64,000 bases of DNA from Candidatus Heimdallarchaeota archaeon (GTDB lineage: Archaea > Asgardarchaeota > Heimdallarchaeia > Heimdallarchaeales > Heimdallarchaeaceae): assembly GCA_019057815.1 (NCBI GenBank), contig JAHLWR010000008.1:62001-126000 (forward strand), read 5' to 3'. Position numbers and translations under genes: made by a program. Each line of letters opens with the position of its first letter. The first letter of the stretch is position 1. The notes below the pieces were generated by a model. The model had not been told where the DNA came from, searched no databases, and was given only the letters and a program-made list of their open reading frames with translations. Of the stretch, positions 44,001-50,963 are shown piece after piece.

Positions 44001-44390
44001 CTTGACGCTACGCAAATAGGATGCTTTGCTACATCGAAAACAGATAAAGATGAATATTATGTTTCAGTTGATGGAAAATTAACTAGATACAACATCCAAG
44101 ACCATGAATCTCAAGTGTGGAATCAATCAGATACAGATACAAGTTGGATAGCATTCAAGAATCATGATAATAAGTTTGTTATTGGAATGATTAACCAACC
44201 AAGTAATAGATTTATAGAGCAAGTGGATCCTTATTCGCCTAATTTCTCGGTATTTGAGTTCTTTAAAATACTAAAATTTGTCAAAATTAAACCTAAAGAA
44301 ACAATAAATACCCATGTTCTATACGTCTTTGCTAACAGTACCGATGAGATTGAACCATTTACTCAAAGCAATTTAACAGACTTACTCTAA
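41064..44390 (+). CDS. GNAT acetyltransferase fused to a very large beta-rich region
   Basis: 1108 residues from ATG 41064; an upstream in-frame extension to 40986 looks non-coding. Residues about 25-165 are a GNAT domain, with the acyl-CoA loop in LGVDPAYQGQKFGKALLL and LYKKQGYKWRPDT after it. The rest is a chain of beta-sandwich segments (about 210-520), then a larger beta domain resembling carbohydrate-active or galactose-mutarotase-like folds (VEHVFWWWRGAQ, FRGSKNHRGNIFYLS, ending KETINTHVLYVF). There is no signal peptide, so it is cytoplasmic. The fusion suggests acetylation of a bound glycan or glycoconjugate, an inference only. The 275 bases before it hold nothing beyond a 22-codon frame. 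Confidence 0.75.
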   Translation: MNNKEQKIIKNKNKKIIFPKDEKLALIRTIEYSKQDCAALARCYNSFKDSDSWPDGFGGSFVFTGEFFESRLENKDLSAWFIANTPDDSTKIIGVSLCNRSWDIPNAWYVGMLGVDPAYQGQKFGKALLLLSTQFAMENKAKFISLNTWGGNLKAMPLYKKQGYKWRPDTSVYMENYIPQILNFSMFQEFFSENYWYDVFKPNITQEPDLEFTDKMATYEYSFEKNDKESIRIWIDSSIARISGFHIITLNEDLLINAKTPNSDAFIGVESFPVLLEIDNQGKSSKKLSIQISSSEQIEVEGTTTYEIEVEPSVKKEIGIIGIFKEETEEIDTKSHQPIYSKHEITFTIKMNEQEFQVKIGKYPQYALDIDTYPSHLILASGCKTAIPLEIKNNIKEQKAVRVELTDGNLISFEQHKYSINVSAYDTQLNITANIQNTSTKVDYVNMKVYSESGEKIRDKDVPIPIFSENTAVTYETSQKILVENKNVRVYLYKEPNPGANNAFIVHKRRNVEIEGNKLVLGYPFDESGSEFNTKQLEHSTLKDPNGIWLTGSAKSDEKEGVRIIRKVFVSNDEDLIGVCFELENLTDEKKDNLGVEHVFWWWRGAQKLKKQIFPLKTGIVHRAIHELKADLGKDPSSFTEGWKALVYPSVVLGILFDINKIEKISVDSNFPHIEAKLETLEPGKEYKFPAMWFYFTDKWQSVRDKWRELYSQDPHRTLEYSYQTSPINKIGLSIQEGRQSIARSLIVDKNQMTVDVVIDTIKESTMKGEIVVDFDKINHKANYILDNIKTYQWRKEISLPQIDKNIISGSIEFNTYTRTYSLQTAVGYYDKSQNVKILTKSEDSREYLEVDNGFLKFRGSKNHRGNIFYLSIENSENYLISHFPEVKPFLWSNKYFGGIGSSIREINAWQLEDYNLLNFESNQVQKGIWKGISFKSEIIEYSPKLKGLQNTTTYLTLPDAPFLLVQQEITNHSETTRILDATQIGCFATSKTDKDEYYVSVDGKLTRYNIQDHESQVWNQSDTDTSWIAFKNHDNKFVIGMINQPSNRFIEQVDPYSPNFSVFEFFKILKFVKIKPKETINTHVLYVFANSTDEIEPFTQSNLTDLL

Positions 44391-44395
44391 TTCAC

Positions 44396-44410
44396 TTTTT
44401 TTTCTTTTTA
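44396..44410 (+). terminator. Poly-T terminator after the GNAT-fusion gene
   Basis: T8-C-T5 starts 5 bases after the stop codon. Confidence 0.45.
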
Positions 44411-44432
44411 ACAATAAAACTCCAGTTCCCGC

Positions 44433-45200
44433 TTATATCACTTTAAATTTCTTTATCCTTTGAACTACTTGTTCCATGAATACACCCGCTTTCTCGTATA
44501 TCCTAGTATCAGCTAACTTATCCATTTTTGTAGAATCAATGTTAATTATAACTATTTCAGCTCCATTATCATGTGCCATGCGAGGAAAAAAAGCTGCAGG
44601 ATTAACCGAAAGACTTGATCCTATGACAAGCATCAAATCGCACTTCAATGAATGTTCTCTTGACAATAACATTTCTTTTTCTGGCATTGAATCATTAAAA
44701 TTAACAATAGAAGAGATAATCCTACCATTACATTTAGGGCATTTTGGTTCATTTTCTTGGGAAGGCTCAGTTCGAAAGCCTCTACCATGTTCATCACAAT
44801 CCCATCCTATTTCTGACTTTTTATATCTTGCATCACAATCCAGACATTTCATTATTGAATAATTTCCATGTAATTCAGTTAATAGTTCAGGAAGTATTCC
44901 TGATTTTAGATGGAGATTATCAACATTCTGTGAGATTAAAAACTTTAGAATCCCCAACTCTTGCAGTGTTAATAGAGCCAAGTGAGCAGTATTAGGTTCA
45001 GCTTCATCAAAATGTTTTCCTTGTTTAGGGGGTAATCCTTTATCCTTCCTGGTCCATATTCCATCTTTACCTCTAAAATCTGATATTCCAGATTCAGTAC
45101 TTATTCCAGCTCCTGTAAAAGCAACAAGATATTTTGACTTTAGTATCATTTTAGCTACACTTTCAACTGTTCCCTCATTTTCTGATATCTCTTTCACCAC
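44433..45200 (-). CDS. Sirtuin (NAD-dependent deacylase), SIRT6/7-like
   Basis: 255 residues, GTG start. NAD-binding motifs are FTGAGISTESGISDFRG (28-44) and QNVDNLH (91-97). The catalytic His is H111 in LHGN, and the zinc ligands are C119/C122 and C154/C157. Several segments match the class IV pattern of SIRT6/SIRT7 more than bacterial CobB: GIWTRKDKGLPPK, AEPNTAHLALLTLQELGILKFL, HLKSG, and VNFNDSMPEKE (compare the DWEDSLPDRD region of SIRT6). It removes acyl groups from lysines using NAD+. Being a stand-alone gene, its targets (chromatin protein or enzyme) are not indicated. The GNAT genes nearby could supply the opposite reaction, but this is speculation. Confidence 0.92.
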   Translation of the reverse strand: MVKEISENEGTVESVAKMILKSKYLVAFTGAGISTESGISDFRGKDGIWTRKDKGLPPKQGKHFDEAEPNTAHLALLTLQELGILKFLISQNVDNLHLKSGILPELLTELHGNYSIMKCLDCDARYKKSEIGWDCDEHGRGFRTEPSQENEPKCPKCNGRIISSIVNFNDSMPEKEMLLSREHSLKCDLMLVIGSSLSVNPAAFFPRMAHDNGAEIVIINIDSTKMDKLADTRIYEKAGVFMEQVVQRIKKFKVI

Positions 45201-45528
45201 TTTCCTTTGCTTTCTTTGTTCAATATCTATTTCATATCTTAAAAATGGTTCTAATTAAAAAAATACAACTTCTTTGTCAAATTGGAATATAAATAGCGAA
45301 AAATTTTCAGAAAGTTGTATTTAGAAGGCTTTGTTGGAAAAAAACTAAAATTCTTGACAAAAATGAATAGATAAAGGAAGAAAAGGAACATTGTTTAGAT
45401 GCAGGATGCAAAAATCTTAGATGGGATGATAAAGATCACTAGTTACAACATCCAAGTGGATTTAGTATTCACTTCTAAGAGAAATAGAAATGAAGATTAA
45501 AAATAAACTCCATTTTAGATATCACTTA
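45201..45528. other. Intergenic region after the sirtuin gene
   Basis: 328 bases, AT-rich. The only frame is 33 codons at 45399-45500 on the plus strand (MQDAKILDGMIKITSYNIQV and 13 more residues), with no clear ribosome site; I do not call it a gene. No repeats or G+C-rich RNA candidate. Confidence 0.3.
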
Positions 45529-47514
45529 CTAAATCTGGATTGAGAAAAGTTTCTTAGAAACTTCTTGTTCTCTTGAAACTGTTTTAGTTAAACTAGTTTT
45601 CTTAATATCTTTAACCATGTCTTCGAGCTTAACAACTGACATTCTATGAGAGAGTGGTGAAGATGTTTGTTCTAAATTCTTTAGGTCTATAGATTGTTCA
45701 GTTAAGTCTTCCTGCTGCTTTAGTAGGTCTAGGACTAATCTATCTAACCCATTCACTTGTGCTATATTTTGTGCTTTGAGTAGAAGAGTTCTAGCATTTT
45801 CTACATCAAATTCTAGAAGTGCCAATTGTGCTTTTAATCTCAGAGTTTCAACTAATAAAAATTGAGATTTGTTCTTTACAGATAATTCTTGAAGTTTATT
45901 AACATGTTTGTATATTTTCTTTAATACCTCAAGATCATTAGTTTCTTTCATCTCAAGTAGAAGAATATCACATAGATGTAACAAAACTTGAATTAATACG
46001 GGATAGAGAATGTCTTCTTCAACTAATTGCTCAAATAGCAACTCTGCTTTAATTCTATCCCGTAAATTTGAACTTGTTTTAAAAATTAAAGCTTCTGAAT
46101 ATTTATGATATTGACTGACATGTTTATTTTTTATTTCTTTATTAATCAAGTCTAAAGATTCGAGGTGTCTTTTAGCTTCTTCTATGTCGTTTAATTCTAC
46201 ATTAAACTGAATTAAATATGACAGACTAGCTGCTTCAAAAACTTTGTTACCTATCTTTTGTCTTATCTCTAAGCTCTCTTGAATGAAGGATAAAGCCTGT
46301 TCTTTCATTCCTTTTTGCCAGTAAATCAATCCTTGCTCTGAGAGTACAGATGAAATACCAAGTCGATTCTGCAGACCTTTATATATTGTCATCAATTGAT
46401 CTAAGAATTCCAGTGCTCTATCTAATTCTCCTTTTTGTATATAAACAGCAGCAAAACCAGAAAGAATGTTATGCCAATTTTGAGGTTGGTTTTCTTTTAA
46501 AACAGGATAAGCCTTGTTATAAAATTCTAGTGCTTGATTAGAATCTCCCTTTAGGAAGTAGGCATAACCACATTTTTCCTGAGTAAGTGCAATATTATTC
46601 TCTCTATTTATGTTCTGGTAAATTTCAAGACTACGATTATGGTAGTTTAATGCTTCATCATATTCTCCAATTACTAAATAATAGAGACCTATATTGTTGT
46701 TAATATAAGCTATCATACCCCTATTTTCTAATTCTTCTGCAATAGACAGTATCTCTTTGTTTAATTCATAAAACGTCTTATAATCATTTTTCTGATAGTA
46801 AACCTCAGCTAGATCATTTAAAGCATGAGCAATAGCTAAATTATTCTTAGATTCTTTACATAGATCGACCGTTTTTTTACTTATTTCTAAAGCTGAATCT
46901 AGTTCTCCTCGATTTATCAGAATGAATGTTATATTCATAAGAATAGTCATTTGATAAATCGACAGATTATGTTTCTCACAAAATTTCTCTCCTTCAATTA
47001 AAATCTGAAAACCTTTTTCTAGTTCCTCTTCTGTAGCGCGCGCTCCGGTATAAATTCTTAGTGCTGGGAGTATTCCTTTAAAAATAAAAATTTTAGCCTT
47101 TCGTATTAGATAATCCAAATCCTTGCTAGGTTCAAGTTCATCAAACATTGGTATAGTTTCAGCATGTAATTTTTGTAATTCTTGCCATTCATTTAAGTAA
47201 AAATAACTTAATTCTAAGTTTAGAAGAGAATCAAATTTCAGATTCTTATCTTTAATATCTCTGCTTTCTTGTATTACTTCCTGAGCTAATTTCATCCCGT
47301 AGTCGTAAGAGCTATGTTCATAACCAACAGAGGTAAGAGCATTGACTACTTGGCTTTTAAGTATTTTAGCTTTTATTCTCTCTTCTATCGTAATTTCTTC
47401 TTTTTTCAGCAACTCATCTAGTTCAGCTATTGAATTCAGGAAATCACCCTTCAAGTAGTCCTGCTGAATTCTTTCTAACTCATCTTGAATGGAGGAGGGC
47501 ACATAATTCACCAA
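45529..47514 (-). CDS. TPR-repeat protein
   Basis: 661 residues from TTG 47514 (GTG follows at the next codon). About a dozen TPR units are visible, for example NNIGLYYLVIGEYDEALNYH and AAVYIQKGELDRALEFLDQL, and GLIYWQKGMKEQALSFIQES. It lacks the C-terminal sensor-like domain of the two other TPR proteins and ends in a charged, probably disordered tail (SSPLSHRMSVVKLEDMVKDI onward). The role is protein-protein binding; partners are unknown. It reads alone. Confidence 0.8.
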   Translation of the reverse strand: MVNYVPSSIQDELERIQQDYLKGDFLNSIAELDELLKKEEITIEERIKAKILKSQVVNALTSVGYEHSSYDYGMKLAQEVIQESRDIKDKNLKFDSLLNLELSYFYLNEWQELQKLHAETIPMFDELEPSKDLDYLIRKAKIFIFKGILPALRIYTGARATEEELEKGFQILIEGEKFCEKHNLSIYQMTILMNITFILINRGELDSALEISKKTVDLCKESKNNLAIAHALNDLAEVYYQKNDYKTFYELNKEILSIAEELENRGMIAYINNNIGLYYLVIGEYDEALNYHNRSLEIYQNINRENNIALTQEKCGYAYFLKGDSNQALEFYNKAYPVLKENQPQNWHNILSGFAAVYIQKGELDRALEFLDQLMTIYKGLQNRLGISSVLSEQGLIYWQKGMKEQALSFIQESLEIRQKIGNKVFEAASLSYLIQFNVELNDIEEAKRHLESLDLINKEIKNKHVSQYHKYSEALIFKTSSNLRDRIKAELLFEQLVEEDILYPVLIQVLLHLCDILLLEMKETNDLEVLKKIYKHVNKLQELSVKNKSQFLLVETLRLKAQLALLEFDVENARTLLLKAQNIAQVNGLDRLVLDLLKQQEDLTEQSIDLKNLEQTSSPLSHRMSVVKLEDMVKDIKKTSLTKTVSREQEVSKKLFSIQI

Positions 47515-47714
47515 ATTGTTAAAGTTCGATAAAAACCTCTAACAACAAGTTATTCGAATTCATATTAATAAATCTAATTGAAAAGTAATAAAAGAAGAAA
47601 AGGAAAACTTTCTTTATTTTCTCTTGATATAAATACAGTACCACTACTAACTGATTGGTATAATGCATTTGATAACCTTTCGACAGAATCAGCAACTTCA
47701 ATTCATTACACATA

Positions 47715-48500
47715 TTAATCTAAATCTGGTTGATACTGACCTTCTTTACGAATGAGGTTCGTAATTTCTGTGTATGCTGATTTTATTTTTTCTTCTTCTC
47801 CTTCCATCAAGAAATGTACTGACCCTTCTGCTTTTCCAACACCACCAGAACCTATGTGAACAAAGTACAGATCTGGGTAAAGAAGTTCCAGTGCATCAAG
47901 TTCAGTGAAGACTTCTCCAAGGATAGGCATAATTCCTATTGGTAAACCTTGAACATATTCAGAATCAAAAGTTTGGATTCCCATAATCTGTGCTAGTTCC
48001 CATACTCCCAAGTCTATGCTCTTTATTAGACTAACTGGAGCAATTATTGGGATTCCACGTGCAACAGCTACAGGCATCACAGTTCCTATAGTTCCAGCAG
48101 CAGGATGAGCTAAATAAACACCTGCTATCCCATCTGAACCCAACACATTTCCACCTTTAATTATGATGTCATTACTTGTAAAACTAGTTATATCATATTC
48201 TCCAGGCTTGACAACTTTTTTTTCTCCTTTTTCGAGAATAATTTCAGGAAGTCTTTTTTCAGCATTCAATACACCATATCTGAACAGTTTATCCTTATCA
48301 CCGGTTACTTGACCAGCTATATAATGAGATTTTTCGAATGATTCTTCCAATAATTCTTCAAGAAAATAAGCATTTGTTGAACCTCTTGCTACAAAGATTT
48401 TACCACTTTTAAGGGCTTCTTGTACGAGTGGGTGTTCAACTAAACCTTTTGCAATAATTCTTTTTGATTCTGACTGTGTTAAAATAATTAAGGAGCGCAT
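47715..48500 (-). CDS. Protein of unknown function with a glycine-rich alpha/beta core
   Basis: 261 residues. I do not recognise the family. Visible features are an N-terminal HPLVQEALKSGKIFVARGSTN segment and repeated Gly-rich turns (IIIKGGNVLGSDGIAGVYLA, AAGTIGTVMPVAVARGIPII). Later come GLPIGIMPILGEVFTELDAL and HIGSGGVGKAEGSVHFLMEG. There is no membrane helix or signal. The even spacing of Gly/Ala turns suggests a nucleotide- or sugar-binding enzyme. It is the end of a run of four same-strand genes (48545, 49389 and 50093 upstream), with gaps of about 40-50 bases, and may be co-expressed with the nitrilase-family gene. Confidence 0.7.
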   Translation of the reverse strand: MRSLIILTQSESKRIIAKGLVEHPLVQEALKSGKIFVARGSTNAYFLEELLEESFEKSHYIAGQVTGDKDKLFRYGVLNAEKRLPEIILEKGEKKVVKPGEYDITSFTSNDIIIKGGNVLGSDGIAGVYLAHPAAGTIGTVMPVAVARGIPIIAPVSLIKSIDLGVWELAQIMGIQTFDSEYVQGLPIGIMPILGEVFTELDALELLYPDLYFVHIGSGGVGKAEGSVHFLMEGEEEKIKSAYTEITNLIRKEGQYQPDLD

Positions 48501-48544
48501 GATTTTTACATAGATGTCAATGATAAAAAGATTATGATTTGGTT

Positions 48545-49339
48545 TTAGAGCACATCATACAACTCTTTTCTTCTGTCATCAAATAGATGATTCCTCTCAT
48601 TTATCCATTTATTTCTAGCAAGACTGATATCAATATCGACGAATCTAATCTCCTCTTGATTTGTTGATGCTTGGGTCAAGATCTCCATTTCTGGTGAAGT
48701 TATTTGACTTTGACCTGTGAAAGTTAAGCTAATTCCGCTATTCTCTTCTTTACCAATTCTGTTCGCAGTTATTGTGAAAACCTTATTTTCAATCGATCTA
48801 GCTAACATAGCTGTTTGACTATATGGAAGTACCAGGTTTGCAGGATGAGCAATTATCTCTGCGCCCTTTAAAGCTAGTATTCTAGCTGATTCAGGAAATA
48901 TCCAGTCAAAACAAATCATCATCCCAACTTTTGCTTCTCTTATTTCGAATACTTCGAAAATATTAGATCCAGGTTCAAAAAACAGCTTCTCTCGGTCAAA
49001 CAGATGGATTTTCCTATATTTACCAATGTAACCATCAGGTCCTACAATTACTGAAGAGTTGAAAAAAATTGATTCTTTCTTTTCACAGACACCACTTATA
49101 ATGTAACCGTTTTTTTGGTTGGCTAATTCAATGAGTTTCTCTACAAAATATCCTGAAGGTATTTTTTCAGCAACTTTTTCCATTTCGCTTCTCTCAGTAA
49201 AAACGTATCCAGAGTTCGCTAGCTCTGGGAGAACAAGCAAATCAAAACCTTTCTCTTTCTCAACAAAAGAAAGTATCTTGTTTTGATTCTCTTCAACATT
49301 ACAAAATATTGGTTGAAATTGTAAGAAACCAACTTTCAT
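48545..49339 (-). CDS. Carbon-nitrogen hydrolase (nitrilase superfamily)
   Basis: 264 residues. The catalytic triad is E39 (LPELANSGY), K110 (YRKIHLF) and C143 (MICFDWIFPE). These enzymes hydrolyse amides or N-carbamoyl groups. The DWIFPE context resembles aliphatic amidase/omega-amidase-like members, but the substrate cannot be fixed. It lies 49 bases before a HAD phosphatase gene end and 45 bases after the start of the unknown glycine-rich gene, all on the same strand. Confidence 0.88.
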   Translation of the reverse strand: MKVGFLQFQPIFCNVEENQNKILSFVEKEKGFDLLVLPELANSGYVFTERSEMEKVAEKIPSGYFVEKLIELANQKNGYIISGVCEKKESIFFNSSVIVGPDGYIGKYRKIHLFDREKLFFEPGSNIFEVFEIREAKVGMMICFDWIFPESARILALKGAEIIAHPANLVLPYSQTAMLARSIENKVFTITANRIGKEENSGISLTFTGQSQITSPEMEILTQASTNQEEIRFVDIDISLARNKWINERNHLFDDRRKELYDVL

Positions 49340-49388
49340 ATTTAAAACAATGGACAGGTATTTTTAAGTTTGTAGTCTTCTTATTACA

Positions 49389-50054
49389 CTACTTTTCTAA
49401 TCGAATTTGTTCAACAAGTATTTCGATTTCATCAAAACTCCTAATTTGATAGTCTGGTTTTAGTTCTAGAACTTTTTTTGGTTGAGTAGTCCCATACATA
49501 GCCACAATGCTAATAACTTCTGCTTCTTTTGCACTTATTATATCAAATTCTGTATCGCCTATCATCACAGTGTTTTCCTTGCTTATAGAAAGTTTTTCAG
49601 CAATACGTAAAATAGCTTTTGCTTTACTGTTTTCTAGTGTTCCTATTATTACATCAAAAAAATCAGCTATTTTGTAATAATCTAACCATTTTTCTAGCCT
49701 ATTTTGACTTTTTCGAGAAACTATGCCTGTGTAGTATCTCTGATTAATGCTGAATAATGAAGCTTTAACCTTAGGGAAGAGCTTTCGTAAACTCGAATAT
49801 TCATCGGTTAAACTAATATAGGTTTGGATAGCTTGACTTATTATCTCAGCATCTTCTGTTTTCAAAAACTCTATGAAATCACTTTTTTGATCTGTATTTC
49901 CAACTCTTTCTTCAAAAACGTGTTTATCAATTTTTATTCCACTTACTTTTTCAATTGTATCTTGCATTTGCAGTGCATAAGCTTCTTTGGAATCTACTAT
50001 TACACCATCAAAATCAAAGATTATCAGAAAATTGTCCTTTGTTTTAGTCTTCAT
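49389..50054 (-). CDS. HAD-superfamily phosphatase (phosphoglycolate phosphatase-like)
   Basis: 221 residues. HAD motif I is IIFDFDGVIVDS (nucleophile D14, acid D16), motif II is in TGIVSRKSQNR, the motif III Lys is in LENSKAKAIL, and motif IV is MIGDTEFDI. A helical cap of the C1 type lies between motifs I and II (about 22-90). The architecture fits Gph/beta-phosphoglucomutase relatives acting on small phosphate esters. Confidence 0.88.
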   Translation of the reverse strand: MKTKTKDNFLIIFDFDGVIVDSKEAYALQMQDTIEKVSGIKIDKHVFEERVGNTDQKSDFIEFLKTEDAEIISQAIQTYISLTDEYSSLRKLFPKVKASLFSINQRYYTGIVSRKSQNRLEKWLDYYKIADFFDVIIGTLENSKAKAILRIAEKLSISKENTVMIGDTEFDIISAKEAEVISIVAMYGTTQPKKVLELKPDYQIRSFDEIEILVEQIRLEK

Positions 50055-50092
50055 TTTATAGTCAACTGCATCAAAAATATGATGAATCGGTC

Positions 50093-50839
50093 TTACTCAT
50101 CTTTTTGTCTCTTTAGAGGAGCATTGCAACCAGAGCAAAACAGTGCATCTTTATGATTATCTTTTGAGCAATTCCAACATAACACTCCTGAAACATGTTT
50201 CTTTCTTAAATCTTTTAAATGCTTTTTAACATCAAATCCTTGAGTGTCTATTGCTTGTTCTTCTCTCTTTTTAGCAATTCGATTAGAAACACTTTCAAAA
50301 CGAGAATAAAAACTATCAATTTCTTCAGTTCTCGCTTTTGTTCTTTTATGATCGCGTTCCCTTCTTTTTCTGTCGAATGAATATCTAAAATATTCAATCA
50401 GATTATTTTGACCTTTGTCTTTTATATAATTTCTTATGAGATATGTTATAGATAGTAATTGTAGAACTCCAACAATAATAAAGACAGTAATTGTTATCCA
50501 TTTACTTTCAGGTTTTAAGACGAGAATAATAATAGAAACAGGAAGATAGCCAGCTGCAATAACGCCTATTGGAATACCAAGAAACAGGTACACGAATTCA
50601 TTTGCAACAGCAGCAACCGCAGAACCTCTATGTGCTATTAATGCTAGAAGGTAGTGTGCAACAACTATGGTTACAACAAGCCCTACAGCAATGCTTGCAA
50701 GTGTTTTAATTATAGAACTAACATTAGGCGCTATGAAAGCATATAATAAACATGCTACAACTACTGCTCCAATGAAGAGTTGTTGAATAAGTTTTGATCG
50801 ATTAACAAGACTTTTTTTACTTTTAGGTACTGTTTGCAT
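50093..50839 (-). CDS. Membrane protein with C-terminal zinc ribbon
   Basis: 248 residues. Four hydrophobic helices are present between about 18 and 135. Then comes a strongly basic helical stretch (RYSFDRKRRERDHKRTKART) and a C-terminal zinc ribbon CWNCSKDNHKDALFCSGCNA, with CxxC repeated. The topology suggests a cytoplasmic ribbon binding nucleic acid or protein near the membrane. No family is recognised. Confidence 0.7.
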   Translation of the reverse strand: MQTVPKSKKSLVNRSKLIQQLFIGAVVVACLLYAFIAPNVSSIIKTLASIAVGLVVTIVVAHYLLALIAHRGSAVAAVANEFVYLFLGIPIGVIAAGYLPVSIIILVLKPESKWITITVFIIVGVLQLLSITYLIRNYIKDKGQNNLIEYFRYSFDRKRRERDHKRTKARTEEIDSFYSRFESVSNRIAKKREEQAIDTQGFDVKKHLKDLRKKHVSGVLCWNCSKDNHKDALFCSGCNAPLKRQKDE

Positions 50840-50963
50840 TTAACTCATTCCACCAATTATTGATGAATTTATGTACTTTCTCATTCAAGCATACATAAAT
50901 TCTAAATTTACAAAAGAATGTTACCAATAAAAAATAAAAAAGAGAGAAAGAAGATCGAAACAA

